From Erythrobacter cryptus DSM 12079 (lineage in GTDB: Bacteria > Pseudomonadota > Alphaproteobacteria > Sphingomonadales > Sphingomonadaceae), in the NCBI RefSeq assembly GCF_000422985.1, contig NZ_AUHC01000008.1, positions 62,001 to 126,000 of the forward strand: DNA of 64,000 bases, read 5' to 3'. The notes beneath the pieces are model-generated. The model was not told where the DNA came from. It did no database searches and saw only the letters and a list, made by a program, of their open reading frames with translations. The position numbers were made by a program, and so were the translations under genes. Shown piece after piece: positions 38,636-48,024 of the stretch; positions within the stretch are counted from its first letter, which is position 1; each line of letters opens with the position of its first letter.

Positions 38636-39601
38636 ATGGACAGGAATGCAGACATTCTGGTGATCGGCGGCGGCATGGCCGGGCTTGCCGCGGCGCGCGC
38701 GCTGCACGAGGGCGGGGCGCGGGTGATCGTGATCGACAAGGGCCGCGGGCCCGGCGGGCGCATGGCCACCCGGCGGGTGGAAGTCGCCGGCCATCAAGTG
38801 AGCTTCGATCACGGGGCGCAATATTTCACCGCGCGCGATCCGGCCTTTCGCGCCGTGGTGGCGGGCTGGGAGGCGGCCGGGGTCGCGGCGCGCTGGCCCG
38901 CGGCAGGAGAAGAGGCCTGGGTCGGCACCCCGGGGATGAACGCGTGCCTGCGCGCCATGGCCGCAGGGCTGGAGGTGCGCTGGGGTCTCAGGGCCGAAGG
39001 CGTGGCGCGGGTGGACGCGCGCTGGCAGGTGACGGCGGGCGGGGAGAGCTTCGCGGCCCCGACCCTGATCGTGGCGATCCCGGCAGAGCAGGCGGCGGTG
39101 CTCCTGGCCGAGCCTGCCCCCGCACTTGCCGCGCGCGCGGCCAGCGTCACCTCGGCCCCGTGCTGGGCGGTGATGGCGCTGTTCGCCGCGCCGCTGCCGC
39201 TGGGCGATACCTTCCGTGCCGAACAAGGCCCGATCGCCTGGGCGGCGCGCAACGGGACCAAGCCCGGGCGCGAGGGGGCCGAGACCTGGGTGATCCACGC
39301 CAGCCCGGCGCGCACCCGCGCATTGCTCGACCTGCCCAAGGATGAGGTGGCAAAGGCCCTGCTTTCCGATTTCTTCGCCGTCACCGGCACCGACCCAGTC
39401 GTGCCCCTGCATTGCGATGCACACCGCTGGCTCTATGCCCTGCCCGAGCCGCTGGCGGGCGAGGGCGCGGTTTTCGATGCGGCGCTCAGGATCGGGATCG
39501 CGGGCGACTGGCTGCACAGCCCGAGGGTTGAAGGGGCGTGGCTTTCGGGCCGACGCCTTGCCGCGCTGGCAGGGGACGAGGCACGCGCGCTTCCCGCCTG
39601 A
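38636..39601 (+). CDS. FAD-dependent oxidoreductase, renalase/amine-oxidase-like
   Basis: 321 aa. The Rossmann FAD-binding motif ILVIGGGMAGLAAA (about 7-20) is followed by the second motif RGPGGRMATRR. A segment SFDHGAQYFTARDPAFR matches the renalase-like NAD(P)-binding amine oxidase group. The C-terminal GDWLHSPRVEGAWLSG closes the FAD site. The substrate is unknown. It follows egtD by 32 bases on the same strand, so it may be cotranscribed with the ergothioneine genes, but a functional link is unproven. Confidence 0.85.
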   Translation: MDRNADILVIGGGMAGLAAARALHEGGARVIVIDKGRGPGGRMATRRVEVAGHQVSFDHGAQYFTARDPAFRAVVAGWEAAGVAARWPAAGEEAWVGTPGMNACLRAMAAGLEVRWGLRAEGVARVDARWQVTAGGESFAAPTLIVAIPAEQAAVLLAEPAPALAARAASVTSAPCWAVMALFAAPLPLGDTFRAEQGPIAWAARNGTKPGREGAETWVIHASPARTRALLDLPKDEVAKALLSDFFAVTGTDPVVPLHCDAHRWLYALPEPLAGEGAVFDAALRIGIAGDWLHSPRVEGAWLSGRRLAALAGDEARALPA

Positions 39602-39616
39602 GCCCGCCGCCCCCCG

Positions 39617-41110
39617 TCAGCCCGCGGCGCGGCACTCCCGGATCGCGGCGATGATGCGCGCCATGTCGCTCTCGAGCCGGGCGGCGAGCGCGGCATCGTC
39701 GAGCCGGTCGAAGGCGCTGACCTGCGGCATCGCGATCCCAACCCGCAAGGTCGCACCCCAGCGCCCGTCGGGCAGCTTCACGCATTTGACCGGCTGGCCG
39801 AGCCGCACCCCGCGCCCGACGAGCGCGCGGTGCAGCGCCACCGCGGCATCGAGATCGGGGGCGCCGGGCTGCGGCGTCAAATCAATGGTTGAGAGCGTGC
39901 GCATCTCCACCGGGTGGGCATCGCCCTCGGCCCGCGCCCCCGGCTCGTAGGGCGCCAGCCGCCGCCCGCCGAGCGTCTCGACAAAGGCGGCGCGCACTGC
40001 GGCGTGGAAGGCCAGCACCACCCGCTCGACCCGCGGCAGGGCCAACGCCTGGAAGCGCTCGAGCTCGAAGATGCTCGCTTCGAGCCGCAGCAGCAGGCCG
40101 AGATTGGCCTCCTCGGGCAATTGCGCGGTGCCCGGCCACTCTGCGGGCCATTCGGCGCGGCGGAAGATCGCGGCAAAGCCGCTCGGCAGTTCGGCGGCTT
40201 CGGCGATCACCGCTTCGGGCACCAGGGCAAACCCGCTGAAGGGCGGGCCGCCCATGAACTTCGATCCGGTCAGCATGACGATGCAGCCGCGCGCCAGATA
40301 GGCGCGGATCGCCGCGCTGGTGATGCGCGCCTGGCAGGCATCGACGATGAAGCTGATCGCGCCGCCGTGGCGCGCCCGGAGCGCGTCGATATGGTCAAGA
40401 TGCGGCACCACCAGCCCGGTCTTGCTGCCGTGGAGCACGTGGACGAGGCTGTGCAGCCCCTGCGACCGGGCCTCGCTCACCGCTGCCTCGATCCCCGCGG
40501 CGATCTCGGCGGCACTGTAGGCGCGCCCGGCATCGTCGCGCACCGGCAGGTTGTGGAGCGCCACCCGGGCGGGCAGCGCGCCGCCGATCGGCGCGCCCTT
40601 GGTCACCGGCACCCCGCGCGCGGTCTCGCTCGCAAAGAACTGCCCGCGCGCCGAATAGATGCAGCCCGAGCCGACCTCGTCCGCCCCGATCAGGATGTTG
40701 CGGATGCCGCCCGCCGCGCGCCCCTTGGCCTCGGCAAGGCCGATATATTCCAGATCGGTGCCCGAGGCGGCAAACACCACCCCGATCGTGCGATCAAGGC
40801 CATAGGCCGCGCGGATGCGCGCGCGCAGCGCCTCGAGCGCCGCGGCATAGGCTTCCGGCGTGAGCGCATCGCCCGGGGCGAGCGCTTCGAGCCGGCCGAG
40901 GCAATGGGCAAAGGCATCGGCGGAAATGTCATTGGCGGTGGACGAGGCATAGGCGAGCGTCTCGACCGGCCAGGGCGAACTCATGTACTGGTTGCGCCGG
41001 GTGGCCGGATCGATGGCGATGCGCGCATCGCCGCCGCTGCTCAGCAGGCGGCCGAGCCGCTCATGCGGGGTCTCGCCGCCCGCGGCAGCGCGTGGGTGGG
41101 GCAGGGTCAT
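39617..41110 (-). CDS. Fold-type I PLP enzyme, class V aminotransferase-like
   Basis: PLP-dependent enzyme of 497 aa. The class V pattern is visible: phosphate-binding ASGTD (115-119), Asp257-x2-Gln260 (VDACQA) for the pyridine ring, and Lys284 in TGSKFMGGPPFSG as the Schiff-base lysine. It is longer than cysteine desulfurases or EgtE (about 370-400 aa), with extra N- and C-terminal segments. I cannot assign a reaction. It diverges from an ATP-grasp/nucleotidyltransferase operon and converges on the ergothioneine/FAD genes. Confidence 0.75.
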   Translation of the reverse strand: MTLPHPRAAAGGETPHERLGRLLSSGGDARIAIDPATRRNQYMSSPWPVETLAYASSTANDISADAFAHCLGRLEALAPGDALTPEAYAAALEALRARIRAAYGLDRTIGVVFAASGTDLEYIGLAEAKGRAAGGIRNILIGADEVGSGCIYSARGQFFASETARGVPVTKGAPIGGALPARVALHNLPVRDDAGRAYSAAEIAAGIEAAVSEARSQGLHSLVHVLHGSKTGLVVPHLDHIDALRARHGGAISFIVDACQARITSAAIRAYLARGCIVMLTGSKFMGGPPFSGFALVPEAVIAEAAELPSGFAAIFRRAEWPAEWPGTAQLPEEANLGLLLRLEASIFELERFQALALPRVERVVLAFHAAVRAAFVETLGGRRLAPYEPGARAEGDAHPVEMRTLSTIDLTPQPGAPDLDAAVALHRALVGRGVRLGQPVKCVKLPDGRWGATLRVGIAMPQVSAFDRLDDAALAARLESDMARIIAAIRECRAAG

Positions 41111-41217
41111 AGAAGCGCCCTTAGCCAAGCGCGCGCGCCAAGGGTAGCGGTTGATTGTCGCGCGCCCATCCTTTAGAGCGCGCCGCCTTCCTTGCCGCAA
41201 GAGACCCGGAAAACAAC

Positions 41218-42234
41218 ATGGCGAGCCCGACCATCCGCCCCACCTTGATCCCTGACGAGGCCAAGGCGCGCCTCACCGTGCTGTTCATCGCCAAGCACGC
41301 ACTGGGCGATGGCTCGCTCCACCCCGAGGACGGCAACCACGCGATCTATCACCACGAGGTGCGCACCATCCTTGAAGGGATTGGCATCGGCTTGAAGGTT
41401 GCCAACAGCTACAACGCCCTGTTCGAGCGGCCCGAGGGGGTGGATTTCGTCTTCCCGCTGCTCAACCGCGGGGGCTTTCTCAATTCGGAGATGCTGCTGC
41501 CGCTGCTGTGCACCCGGCTGGGCCTGCCCTATCTTGGCGCTACCCCGATCCTGCGCGGGCTTTCGGACGACAAGCACCTCTCCAAGCTCGAGGCGCGCGC
41601 GCGCGAGGTGCCGACCGCGCCTTGGGCGATCTTCCGCCGCGGCGCCCCGGTCGATGTCAGCCGCTGCCCGCCGGCCGAGCGCTGGGTGATCAAGCCCAAT
41701 GCCTCCTCGGCAAGCTGGGGGGTGCAGGATGCCTTCGACGCCGAAGGGCTGGAGCGCGCGATCGCCTCGGTCCATGCCGATGGGCACGATGCGATCGTCG
41801 AGCCGTTCCTCGTTGGCAGTGATGTCGAGGTGCCGGTGATCACCGTCAATGGCCGGCCGACGATCATGCCGATGATGCAGTTCCTGCAGGCCGATCCGGC
41901 GCATCTGCGCACCTATTACGAGAAGCGCGATCTGGTTGACCGTTCGAGCAAGTATAGCCTCGTGCCCTATGAGCGGCCCGAGATGGTGGCGCGCATCACC
42001 GCGATGACCGAGGCGCTGATCGGGATCTTCGAGCCGTTCGATTATGGCCGCTTCGAGTTCCGGGTCGATGATGCCAGCGGGCGGATCGATTTTCTCGAGG
42101 TCAATCTCAACTGCAACCTGTGGTCGCAGAAGGTGTTCGGCCGCTCGGCCCTGCTGGCGGGGATGAGCCAGGAGCAGCTGATCGAGACCATCCTTGCCGA
42201 AAGCATGGCGCGACAGGGCCTGTTTGCGCGATGA
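41218..42234 (+). CDS. ATP-grasp ligase, D-Ala-D-Ala ligase-like
   Basis: ATP-grasp enzyme of 338 aa. It has a D-Ala-D-Ala-ligase-type N-lobe (FPLLNRGGFLNSEMLLPLLC), WVIKPNASSASWGV for ATP binding and the metal motif EVNLNCN near the C-terminus. The glycine-rich loop of true Ddl (KPxxxGSSxG) reads KPNASSASWG. Together with the absence of mur genes this argues against cell-wall ddl. It probably links two amino or carboxylic acids. Its stop overlaps the next gene by 4 bases. Confidence 0.82.
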   Translation: MASPTIRPTLIPDEAKARLTVLFIAKHALGDGSLHPEDGNHAIYHHEVRTILEGIGIGLKVANSYNALFERPEGVDFVFPLLNRGGFLNSEMLLPLLCTRLGLPYLGATPILRGLSDDKHLSKLEARAREVPTAPWAIFRRGAPVDVSRCPPAERWVIKPNASSASWGVQDAFDAEGLERAIASVHADGHDAIVEPFLVGSDVEVPVITVNGRPTIMPMMQFLQADPAHLRTYYEKRDLVDRSSKYSLVPYERPEMVARITAMTEALIGIFEPFDYGRFEFRVDDASGRIDFLEVNLNCNLWSQKVFGRSALLAGMSQEQLIETILAESMARQGLFAR

Positions 42235-43034
42235 GCCGGGCCTCGGCGATCGTGCTCGCTGGGCGGCGCGACGGCGCGCTCGATCCGCTCGCCGCCGCGC
42301 ACGGCGTGGCCGACAAGTGCCTGGTGCCAGTGCTGGGCACGCCCTGCATCGAGCATGTGCTCGCTGCGCTCGCCGCGGCGCCCGAGATCGGCCAGATCGT
42401 GGTCTCGATCAACGATCCGGCGATCCTTGCCGGCCTGCCCATGGCCGAGCGGCTGATGGGCGAGGGGCGGTTGATCGCGATCAGGGCCGCAGCCAATCTT
42501 GCCGACAGCGTGATCGAGGCAGCCGGACGGGCGCCCTTTCCGCTGCTGGTGACCACCGCGGACAATGTGCTCATCACGCCCGAATCGATCGCGGCGCTGA
42601 TCGCCGGGGCGGGCGATGCCGATGCCGCAGCGGCCTTTGCCCGCAAGGCCGATATCCTTGCCGCCCACCCCGAAGGCCAGCGGCGCTTCTATGAATTTGC
42701 CGATGATGGCTATTCCAACTGCAACACCTACTGGATCGCGCGCAGCGATGTTCTCAGGGTGGCGGAGATCTTCCGCGAGGGCGGGCAATTTGCCAAGCAG
42801 CCGCGTCGGGTGATCGGCGCCTTCGGCCTCATCAACACGCTGATGTTCCGCTGGGGGTGGCTCAGCCTCGAGGCGGCGATGCGGCGGGTGTCGCGGCGGA
42901 TGGGCCTAACCCTCGTGCCGGTGGTGCTCGCGGATGGGAGCTATGCCATCGATGTCGACAATGCGCGCACCCACGCCTGCGCCAGCGAGATCATGGCCCG
43001 GCGCCGTCAGGCCGCGAGCGCCGCGGGGCAATAG
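42231..43034 (+). CDS. MobA-like nucleotidyltransferase
   Basis: NTP-transferase domain protein of 267 aa. The N-terminal IVLAGRRDG (variant of the LAGGxxxR loop) and ADKCLVPVLGTPCIEHVL supply the nucleotide-binding residues. TTADNVL (about 104-110) carries the metal-binding Asp. The C-terminal part (about 170-250) is not typical of MobA, so molybdopterin use is unlikely. It is coupled to the ATP-grasp gene by a 4-base overlap, and its 3' end overlaps the convergent halogenase by 28 bases. Its product may be an NDP-activated small molecule. Confidence 0.78.
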   Translation: MSRASAIVLAGRRDGALDPLAAAHGVADKCLVPVLGTPCIEHVLAALAAAPEIGQIVVSINDPAILAGLPMAERLMGEGRLIAIRAAANLADSVIEAAGRAPFPLLVTTADNVLITPESIAALIAGAGDADAAAAFARKADILAAHPEGQRRFYEFADDGYSNCNTYWIARSDVLRVAEIFREGGQFAKQPRRVIGAFGLINTLMFRWGWLSLEAAMRRVSRRMGLTLVPVVLADGSYAIDVDNARTHACASEIMARRRQAASAAGQ

Positions 43035-44518
43035 CGCGCCAGATATTCGCCATGCCCCGGCATGGCGCCCACGAGATAGCGGATCGAGCGCTCCATCTCG
43101 TTGACCTCATGCGCGGTCGTGGCCGGATCGAGCGCATCGGCCATGGCATTGTGGCTGCCCATCTCGATCCCCTGGCCCATCATCACCGCCGCCCAGCTGG
43201 TCTCGGTGAACAGCTCGTCCTCCTCGCGGAAGATCTGCCCGTTGGCCTTGAACAGCTCGACCTTCTCGGTGAGCGTCTCGGGCACCTCCATGGTGCGGAC
43301 ATGGTTCCAGAAGTCCGAATCATCGCGGCTCGTGGCGTTGTAGTGGAGGATCAGGAAATCCCGGATGCGGGCATATTCGCGCCCCGTCAGCCTGTTGAAG
43401 GTATCCTCCTGCACCTTGGTGATGCCCTCGAGCGAGAGGAGCGAGATCAGCTTGTCGATCCCGGTGTTGATGAGGTGGATCGAGGTGGATTCGAGCGGCT
43501 CCATGAAGCCCGCGGCAAGGCCGAGGGCGACGACGTTCTTGTTCCAGAACTTCTTGCGCCGCCCGGTGACAAAGCGCAGCCAGTTGGGCTCGGCCTGGGG
43601 TTTGCCGGCGATGTTGCCAACAAGGATGTCGAGCGCTTCGTCATCTTCCATGAAGGCGCTGCAATAGACATGGCCATTGCCGTTGCGGTGCTGGAGCGGC
43701 ACCTGCCATTGCCAGCCGGCGCGGTGCGCGGTCGCGCGGGTGAAGGGCGGGGGCGGGCTGCCATCCTCGCGCAGGCAGGGAAGGGCCACCGCACGGTTGC
43801 AGGGCAGCCAGTGACTCCAGTCCTCATAACCGGTCTTTAGTGCCTGTTCGATCAAGAGGCCGCGAAAGCCCGAGCAATCGATGAACAGGTCGCCCGCAAA
43901 GCTGCGCCCGTCCTCGAGCCGCACGCTGGTGACAAAGCCGCTCTGGCCATCGAGCGCGACATCGACAACCTTGCCCTCCTCGCGCACCACCCCGCGCGCC
44001 TCGGCAACGCGGCGCAGATAGGCAGCATAGCGGCCCGCATCGAGGTGATAGGCATAGTTGACCGGGGGCAGATCGTCGCGGCGATAATCCTGCGTGCGGG
44101 CGAACTTGCCGAAACAGGCGGCCATGGTCTCGAGGTTGAACACCTGAATCGGGCGCGGATCGCCGGCCTTGGCCATGCGGTGCCAGACATGGTGGAAGCT
44201 GATCCCCCCCATCGAATAGCCATAGGCGCCGAAGGGGTGGATATAGCTGTCGCCGATCCGGCCCCAGTTTTCAAACTGGATGCCGAGCTTGAAGGTGCCG
44301 CCGACCGCGCTCAGCATGTCTGCCTCGTTGATGCCGAGCAATTCGTTGAAGCCAACGAAGGGTGGAATCGTCGCTTCGCCCACGCCCACGGTGCCGATCG
44401 CCTCGGATTCGATCAGCACGATTTCGAGCGGCCGCCCGGCCTTGATGCGCGAGAGCGCGGCGGCCGCCATCCACCCGGCGGTGCCGCCCCCGACGATGAC
44501 AATCCGTTCAATCGCCAT
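43007..44518 (-). CDS. Flavin-dependent tryptophan halogenase family protein
   Basis: 503 aa. The motifs are complete for the PrnA/RebH family: FAD site GGGTAGW (10-16), GEATIP (48-52 region), catalytic-type Lys77 (GTFKLGI), the halogenase motif Trp269-x-Trp271-x-Val-Pro274, and Glu343 in the EPLESTSI loop. A separate flavin reductase is expected elsewhere. Family members beside TonB receptors in sphingomonads and Caulobacter have no known product. It diverges from the TonB receptor and shares a LacI-type operator, so it should be induced with the glucan genes. Confidence 0.9.
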   Translation of the reverse strand: MAIERIVIVGGGTAGWMAAAALSRIKAGRPLEIVLIESEAIGTVGVGEATIPPFVGFNELLGINEADMLSAVGGTFKLGIQFENWGRIGDSYIHPFGAYGYSMGGISFHHVWHRMAKAGDPRPIQVFNLETMAACFGKFARTQDYRRDDLPPVNYAYHLDAGRYAAYLRRVAEARGVVREEGKVVDVALDGQSGFVTSVRLEDGRSFAGDLFIDCSGFRGLLIEQALKTGYEDWSHWLPCNRAVALPCLREDGSPPPPFTRATAHRAGWQWQVPLQHRNGNGHVYCSAFMEDDEALDILVGNIAGKPQAEPNWLRFVTGRRKKFWNKNVVALGLAAGFMEPLESTSIHLINTGIDKLISLLSLEGITKVQEDTFNRLTGREYARIRDFLILHYNATSRDDSDFWNHVRTMEVPETLTEKVELFKANGQIFREEDELFTETSWAAVMMGQGIEMGSHNAMADALDPATTAHEVNEMERSIRYLVGAMPGHGEYLARYCPAALAA

Positions 44519-44609
44519 GCCTTTTTCCTCTCCCGCGCGGCCACGCACCGGCTCTGGTGTGGGCCTTGGGCTTCCTTCCCGACTGTTGCCAAGATGCAAT
44601 ATGAACGGC

Positions 44610-44650
44610 GGATTACAAGTCTTGAGAACGCTCTCAAAATGCGCTAAGCC
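44610..44650. promoter_or_regulatory. Divergent promoters sharing one LacI-type operator
   Basis: The palindrome TGAGAACGCTCTCA (44623-44636; TTGAGA...TCTCAA including outer bases) has the central CG typical of LacI-family operators. Plus strand: TTGAGA (44622-44627), 17-base spacer, TAAGCC (44645-44650) for the TonB receptor. Minus strand: TTGAGA (44637-44632), 16-base spacer, TAATCC (44615-44610) for the halogenase. Each operator arm is thus a -35 box, so a bound repressor would silence both genes. Confidence 0.65.
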
Positions 44651-44712
44651 AGCGCTTGCAACCGCGGTGCCGGCATAGAACCGGCGCGCGGCAAGGGGAG
44701 GCTTGAAGCATC

Positions 44713-47700
44713 ATGCATTGTGCAACCGTGGCGCCGCGTCGCCGCTTTTTCGCTCTTGGCACTGTCTCGGCGCTGGCGATTGCCGCGGCCTGCCCCGCGC
44801 CCGTGCTGGCGCAGGACAGCGAGGCCGAGCCTGCCACCGAGGACGAGGTCGCCGACGAGGTTTCGGCGCGCGAGATCATCGTCTCGGGCTTCCGGGGCGC
44901 GCTCCAGAACGCCCAGACGATCAAGCGCAACGCCGATACCTTCGTCGATGTCATCACCGCCGAGGATATCGGTGCGCTGCCCGACCGCTCGGTTGCAGAA
45001 GCGCTCCAGCGCGTGCCCGGCGTCAATATCGGCCGCTTTGAGAAGCCCTCCGATCCCGATCGCTTCTCGGTCGAAGGCACCGGCGTGATCGTACGCGGCC
45101 TGCCCTTCGTGCGCTCCGAACTCAATGGCCGCGACATCTTCTCCGCCACTGGCGGGGTGGTGCTGAGCTTCAACGATGTCTCGCCCGAGCTGCTCGGCCG
45201 GGTCGAGGTGTTCAAGAACCTCACCGCCGACATGATCGAAGGCGGGATCGCCGGCACGGTCAATCTCGTCACCAGAAAGCCGCTTGATCGGCGCGGCACC
45301 CATATCGCCGGCACGATCGAGACCAATTACGGCGATTTTGCCAAGGAATGGTCGCCGGGCTTTTCGGTCACCGGCTCGACCACCTGGGAGAGCGAGGCCG
45401 GCACGCTCGGCTTCCAGCTCGGCTATGCCCGTTCGGAGCTTATCAGCCGCACCGATGCCTCGCAGATCACCGATCCGTGCTACCGCGCCGCCAGCCTCAA
45501 TGCGGGGTGCATCCGGGTGCGCCCGGTAGGCAGCGGCGGCTTCCTGCCCGGGCCGGTGCTCGGGCCCGACAATTTCCCGCCCGCCGGCGCGCTGGTGGTG
45601 CCCAAGGGGGCGGGTGTGCGCACCACCGATCTCGAGCGTGACCGCGAGGCCATCTCCGCGGTGGTGCAGTATGAAAGCCCCAACCGCGATGTGCTGATCA
45701 CCTTCGAGTGGCTGCGTTCGGAAACCAGCTTCTTCACCAAGGAATTCGCCGCGCTGGCGCAGGTCAATGACGATGCCCTGTTCCCGGTGCCGGCGGCGGG
45801 CAGCACCTGGGAGTTTGACAGCAACGGCATCTTCCGGCGCGGGGTGCTGAGCCAGCGCATCGGCGATGCCTATGCCAACCCCTTCGGCCGCGGTGGCATT
45901 CCTTTCGAGACCTTGCGCTTCGAGCGCAACACCGATGCGACCACCGAGGACTTTTCGCTCGATATCGACTGGAGCGTGACCGATCGCTTCCGCGTCAACT
46001 TCGAGGCGCAGCGGATCTCCTCCGACCTGCGTCAGGACGCGATCATCGGCGCGATGAACTCCTGGGCCAACATCGCCATCGATGCCTCGGGCAAGGTGCC
46101 CAAGGTCGAGTTCCTTGCCCCTCCGGGCGCGCCGAGCGACTATTTCTCGAGCGGGCGCAACACCTATTACTGGTTCCTGCTCGACAGCATCGCCCGCAAC
46201 GAGGGCGAGCTTGATAGCCTGCGCTTCGATGCCGAATATGACATCAGCGACGAAGGCTTCTTCAAGCGGGCGCGCTTCGGGGCGCGCTGGTCGGACCGTG
46301 ACCGGGTGACGCGCGACACCAACTTCACCGCCTGGGGCAACCTTTCGGCGCCTTGGGCCGGGCGGGCGGGCTGCGCGCCGTGGAACGCCGGGCCGGGCTG
46401 CGCGGCGACCGGCGGGTTCCAGCCGGGCCGCTTCTTCACCGGCCTTCCGGGGCAGGAATTCGCGATCGGCGGCGGGGCCTATGTCGATGACTTCCCCACC
46501 TATGCCACCTCCTTTGCCCCCTTTGCCCGCAACTTCCAGCGCGGCAAGGCTCCCTCGCCGGTGCCGAGCAGCTCGTTCTTCTTCGGCGGCGACAACCTGC
46601 TGCAGGAATACCTCTCGGGGCTTTCAGCGCGGCAGGCGCGCGAGATCAACGTCTTCTCGCAGACCCCCAATCCCTTCTTCGGGGTCCGCGGGCGCGAGTT
46701 CTTCAACCCCGTCAATGGCGAGGTGACGCAGTGCGATCCGTTCTGCCCGCCCGAGATCAACGATGTCGCCGAGGAGACGAGGGCGGCCTATGTGCGGGTC
46801 GATTACGGCACCGAATTTGCCAATGGCTGGAAGCTGTCGGGCAATATCGGCCTGCGCTATGTCGAGACCGAAGTGGTCGCGGCCGGGCTCATCGGCTTTC
46901 CCAATCCGCAGCAATTCGACAGCCCGCTTGCCGGGGGCAATGGCGATGGGGTGGTGCAGGTGGCCGAGATCAACGCCGCCTGCGCCCAGGCGGCCAATCT
47001 TCCGGCCGACCAGCGCCCGGCCTATTGCAGCCTTTCAGCCGGGCGCCTGGCTGAGTTTGCGGCGGCCCATACCGGCGAGATCCTGATCGATGACCGCGCG
47101 GTGGTGTTCGACAACTGGTTGCCGAGCTTCAACGCGCTGCTCGATACGGGCAACGGTCTGTTGTTCCGCTTTGCCGTGTCCAAGGGCATCACCCGGCCCG
47201 ACCTTGGCGATTTCCGCTCGGGCGGGACGATTGGCGACAACACCGGCGTCCTGCGGAACGAGGGCACGCTTGAGACTGGGCCGCTCTTTGCGCTGGCCAC
47301 CGGCAACCGCAACCTGCGCCCGATCAGCTCGTGGAACTATGACCTTTCGGTCGAATGGTATTTCGACCGGGTTGGCTCGCTCACCCTCAGCGGCTTCATC
47401 AAGGACTTGAAGGGGATCGTCGGGCCAGGGATCGACGTGGTCAATTTCGAAAGCCCCAAGGTGCCCGCGCTCGATGTGCAGGTGTTCGGGCCCGTCAACT
47501 TCCAGGACGGCACGCTCAAGGGCGTCGAACTTGCCTATCAGCAGACCTATGACTTCCTGCCAGGGGTGTTGAGCGGGCTGGGCACGCAGCTGACCTATAC
47601 CTATGTCGATGGCGGTGATTTCACCAATATCGACCGCGGGGGCACGCAGGGGCCCTTTGCCGCCGGGCAGCCGCTGGCCGGGATCTCCAAGCACACCGTC

Positions 47701-48012
47701 AACGCGACGCTGTTCTACGAGAAGGACTGGCTGTCGATGCGCGCCGCCTACAACTGGCGCTCGGCCTTCCTCATCACCCCGCGCGATGACATCTTCCCCT
47801 TCTCCCCGATCTGGGGCGAGGAGACCGGCCAGCTCGATGCCTCGCTGTTCGTCACGCTCAAGAACGGGATCAAGCTCGGGGTGCAGGGGGTGAACCTGCT
47901 CGATGAGGTGTTCCGCACCAGCCAGGTGATCGATTTCGACGGCACCCGCATCGCGCGCTCGGCCTTCCGCAACGACCGACGCTACACCTTCCTGGCCCGC
48001 TTCGACTTCTAG
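44713..48012 (+). CDS. TonB-dependent receptor (glucan oligosaccharide uptake)
   Basis: Outer-membrane active transporter of 1099 aa. A signal peptide (about 1-33, ending VLAQ) precedes a TonB-box-like EIIVSGF (about 54-60). The plug domain (about 65-190) contains ALPDRSVAEALQRVPGV, and a long beta-barrel ends in the canonical aromatic RFDF. Size and plug type match the large sphingomonad/Caulobacter receptors used for oligosaccharides. It is followed 12 bases later by a GH16 gene, which supports beta-glucan fragments as cargo. Probably LacI-repressed. Confidence 0.93.
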   Translation: MHCATVAPRRRFFALGTVSALAIAAACPAPVLAQDSEAEPATEDEVADEVSAREIIVSGFRGALQNAQTIKRNADTFVDVITAEDIGALPDRSVAEALQRVPGVNIGRFEKPSDPDRFSVEGTGVIVRGLPFVRSELNGRDIFSATGGVVLSFNDVSPELLGRVEVFKNLTADMIEGGIAGTVNLVTRKPLDRRGTHIAGTIETNYGDFAKEWSPGFSVTGSTTWESEAGTLGFQLGYARSELISRTDASQITDPCYRAASLNAGCIRVRPVGSGGFLPGPVLGPDNFPPAGALVVPKGAGVRTTDLERDREAISAVVQYESPNRDVLITFEWLRSETSFFTKEFAALAQVNDDALFPVPAAGSTWEFDSNGIFRRGVLSQRIGDAYANPFGRGGIPFETLRFERNTDATTEDFSLDIDWSVTDRFRVNFEAQRISSDLRQDAIIGAMNSWANIAIDASGKVPKVEFLAPPGAPSDYFSSGRNTYYWFLLDSIARNEGELDSLRFDAEYDISDEGFFKRARFGARWSDRDRVTRDTNFTAWGNLSAPWAGRAGCAPWNAGPGCAATGGFQPGRFFTGLPGQEFAIGGGAYVDDFPTYATSFAPFARNFQRGKAPSPVPSSSFFFGGDNLLQEYLSGLSARQAREINVFSQTPNPFFGVRGREFFNPVNGEVTQCDPFCPPEINDVAEETRAAYVRVDYGTEFANGWKLSGNIGLRYVETEVVAAGLIGFPNPQQFDSPLAGGNGDGVVQVAEINAACAQAANLPADQRPAYCSLSAGRLAEFAAAHTGEILIDDRAVVFDNWLPSFNALLDTGNGLLFRFAVSKGITRPDLGDFRSGGTIGDNTGVLRNEGTLETGPLFALATGNRNLRPISSWNYDLSVEWYFDRVGSLTLSGFIKDLKGIVGPGIDVVNFESPKVPALDVQVFGPVNFQDGTLKGVELAYQQTYDFLPGVLSGLGTQLTYTYVDGGDFTNIDRGGTQGPFAAGQPLAGISKHTVNATLFYEKDWLSMRAAYNWRSAFLITPRDDIFPFSPIWGEETGQLDASLFVTLKNGIKLGVQGVNLLDEVFRTSQVIDFDGTRIARSAFRNDRRYTFLARFDF

Positions 48013-48024
48013 CCGGGGCGGGGC

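Noticed and set aside
41218-42234. True cell-wall D-Ala-D-Ala ligase (ddl)
   Set aside because: The ATP loop KPNASSASWG departs from the Ddl pattern, and the partner is a nucleotidyltransferase, with no mur or fts genes nearby.
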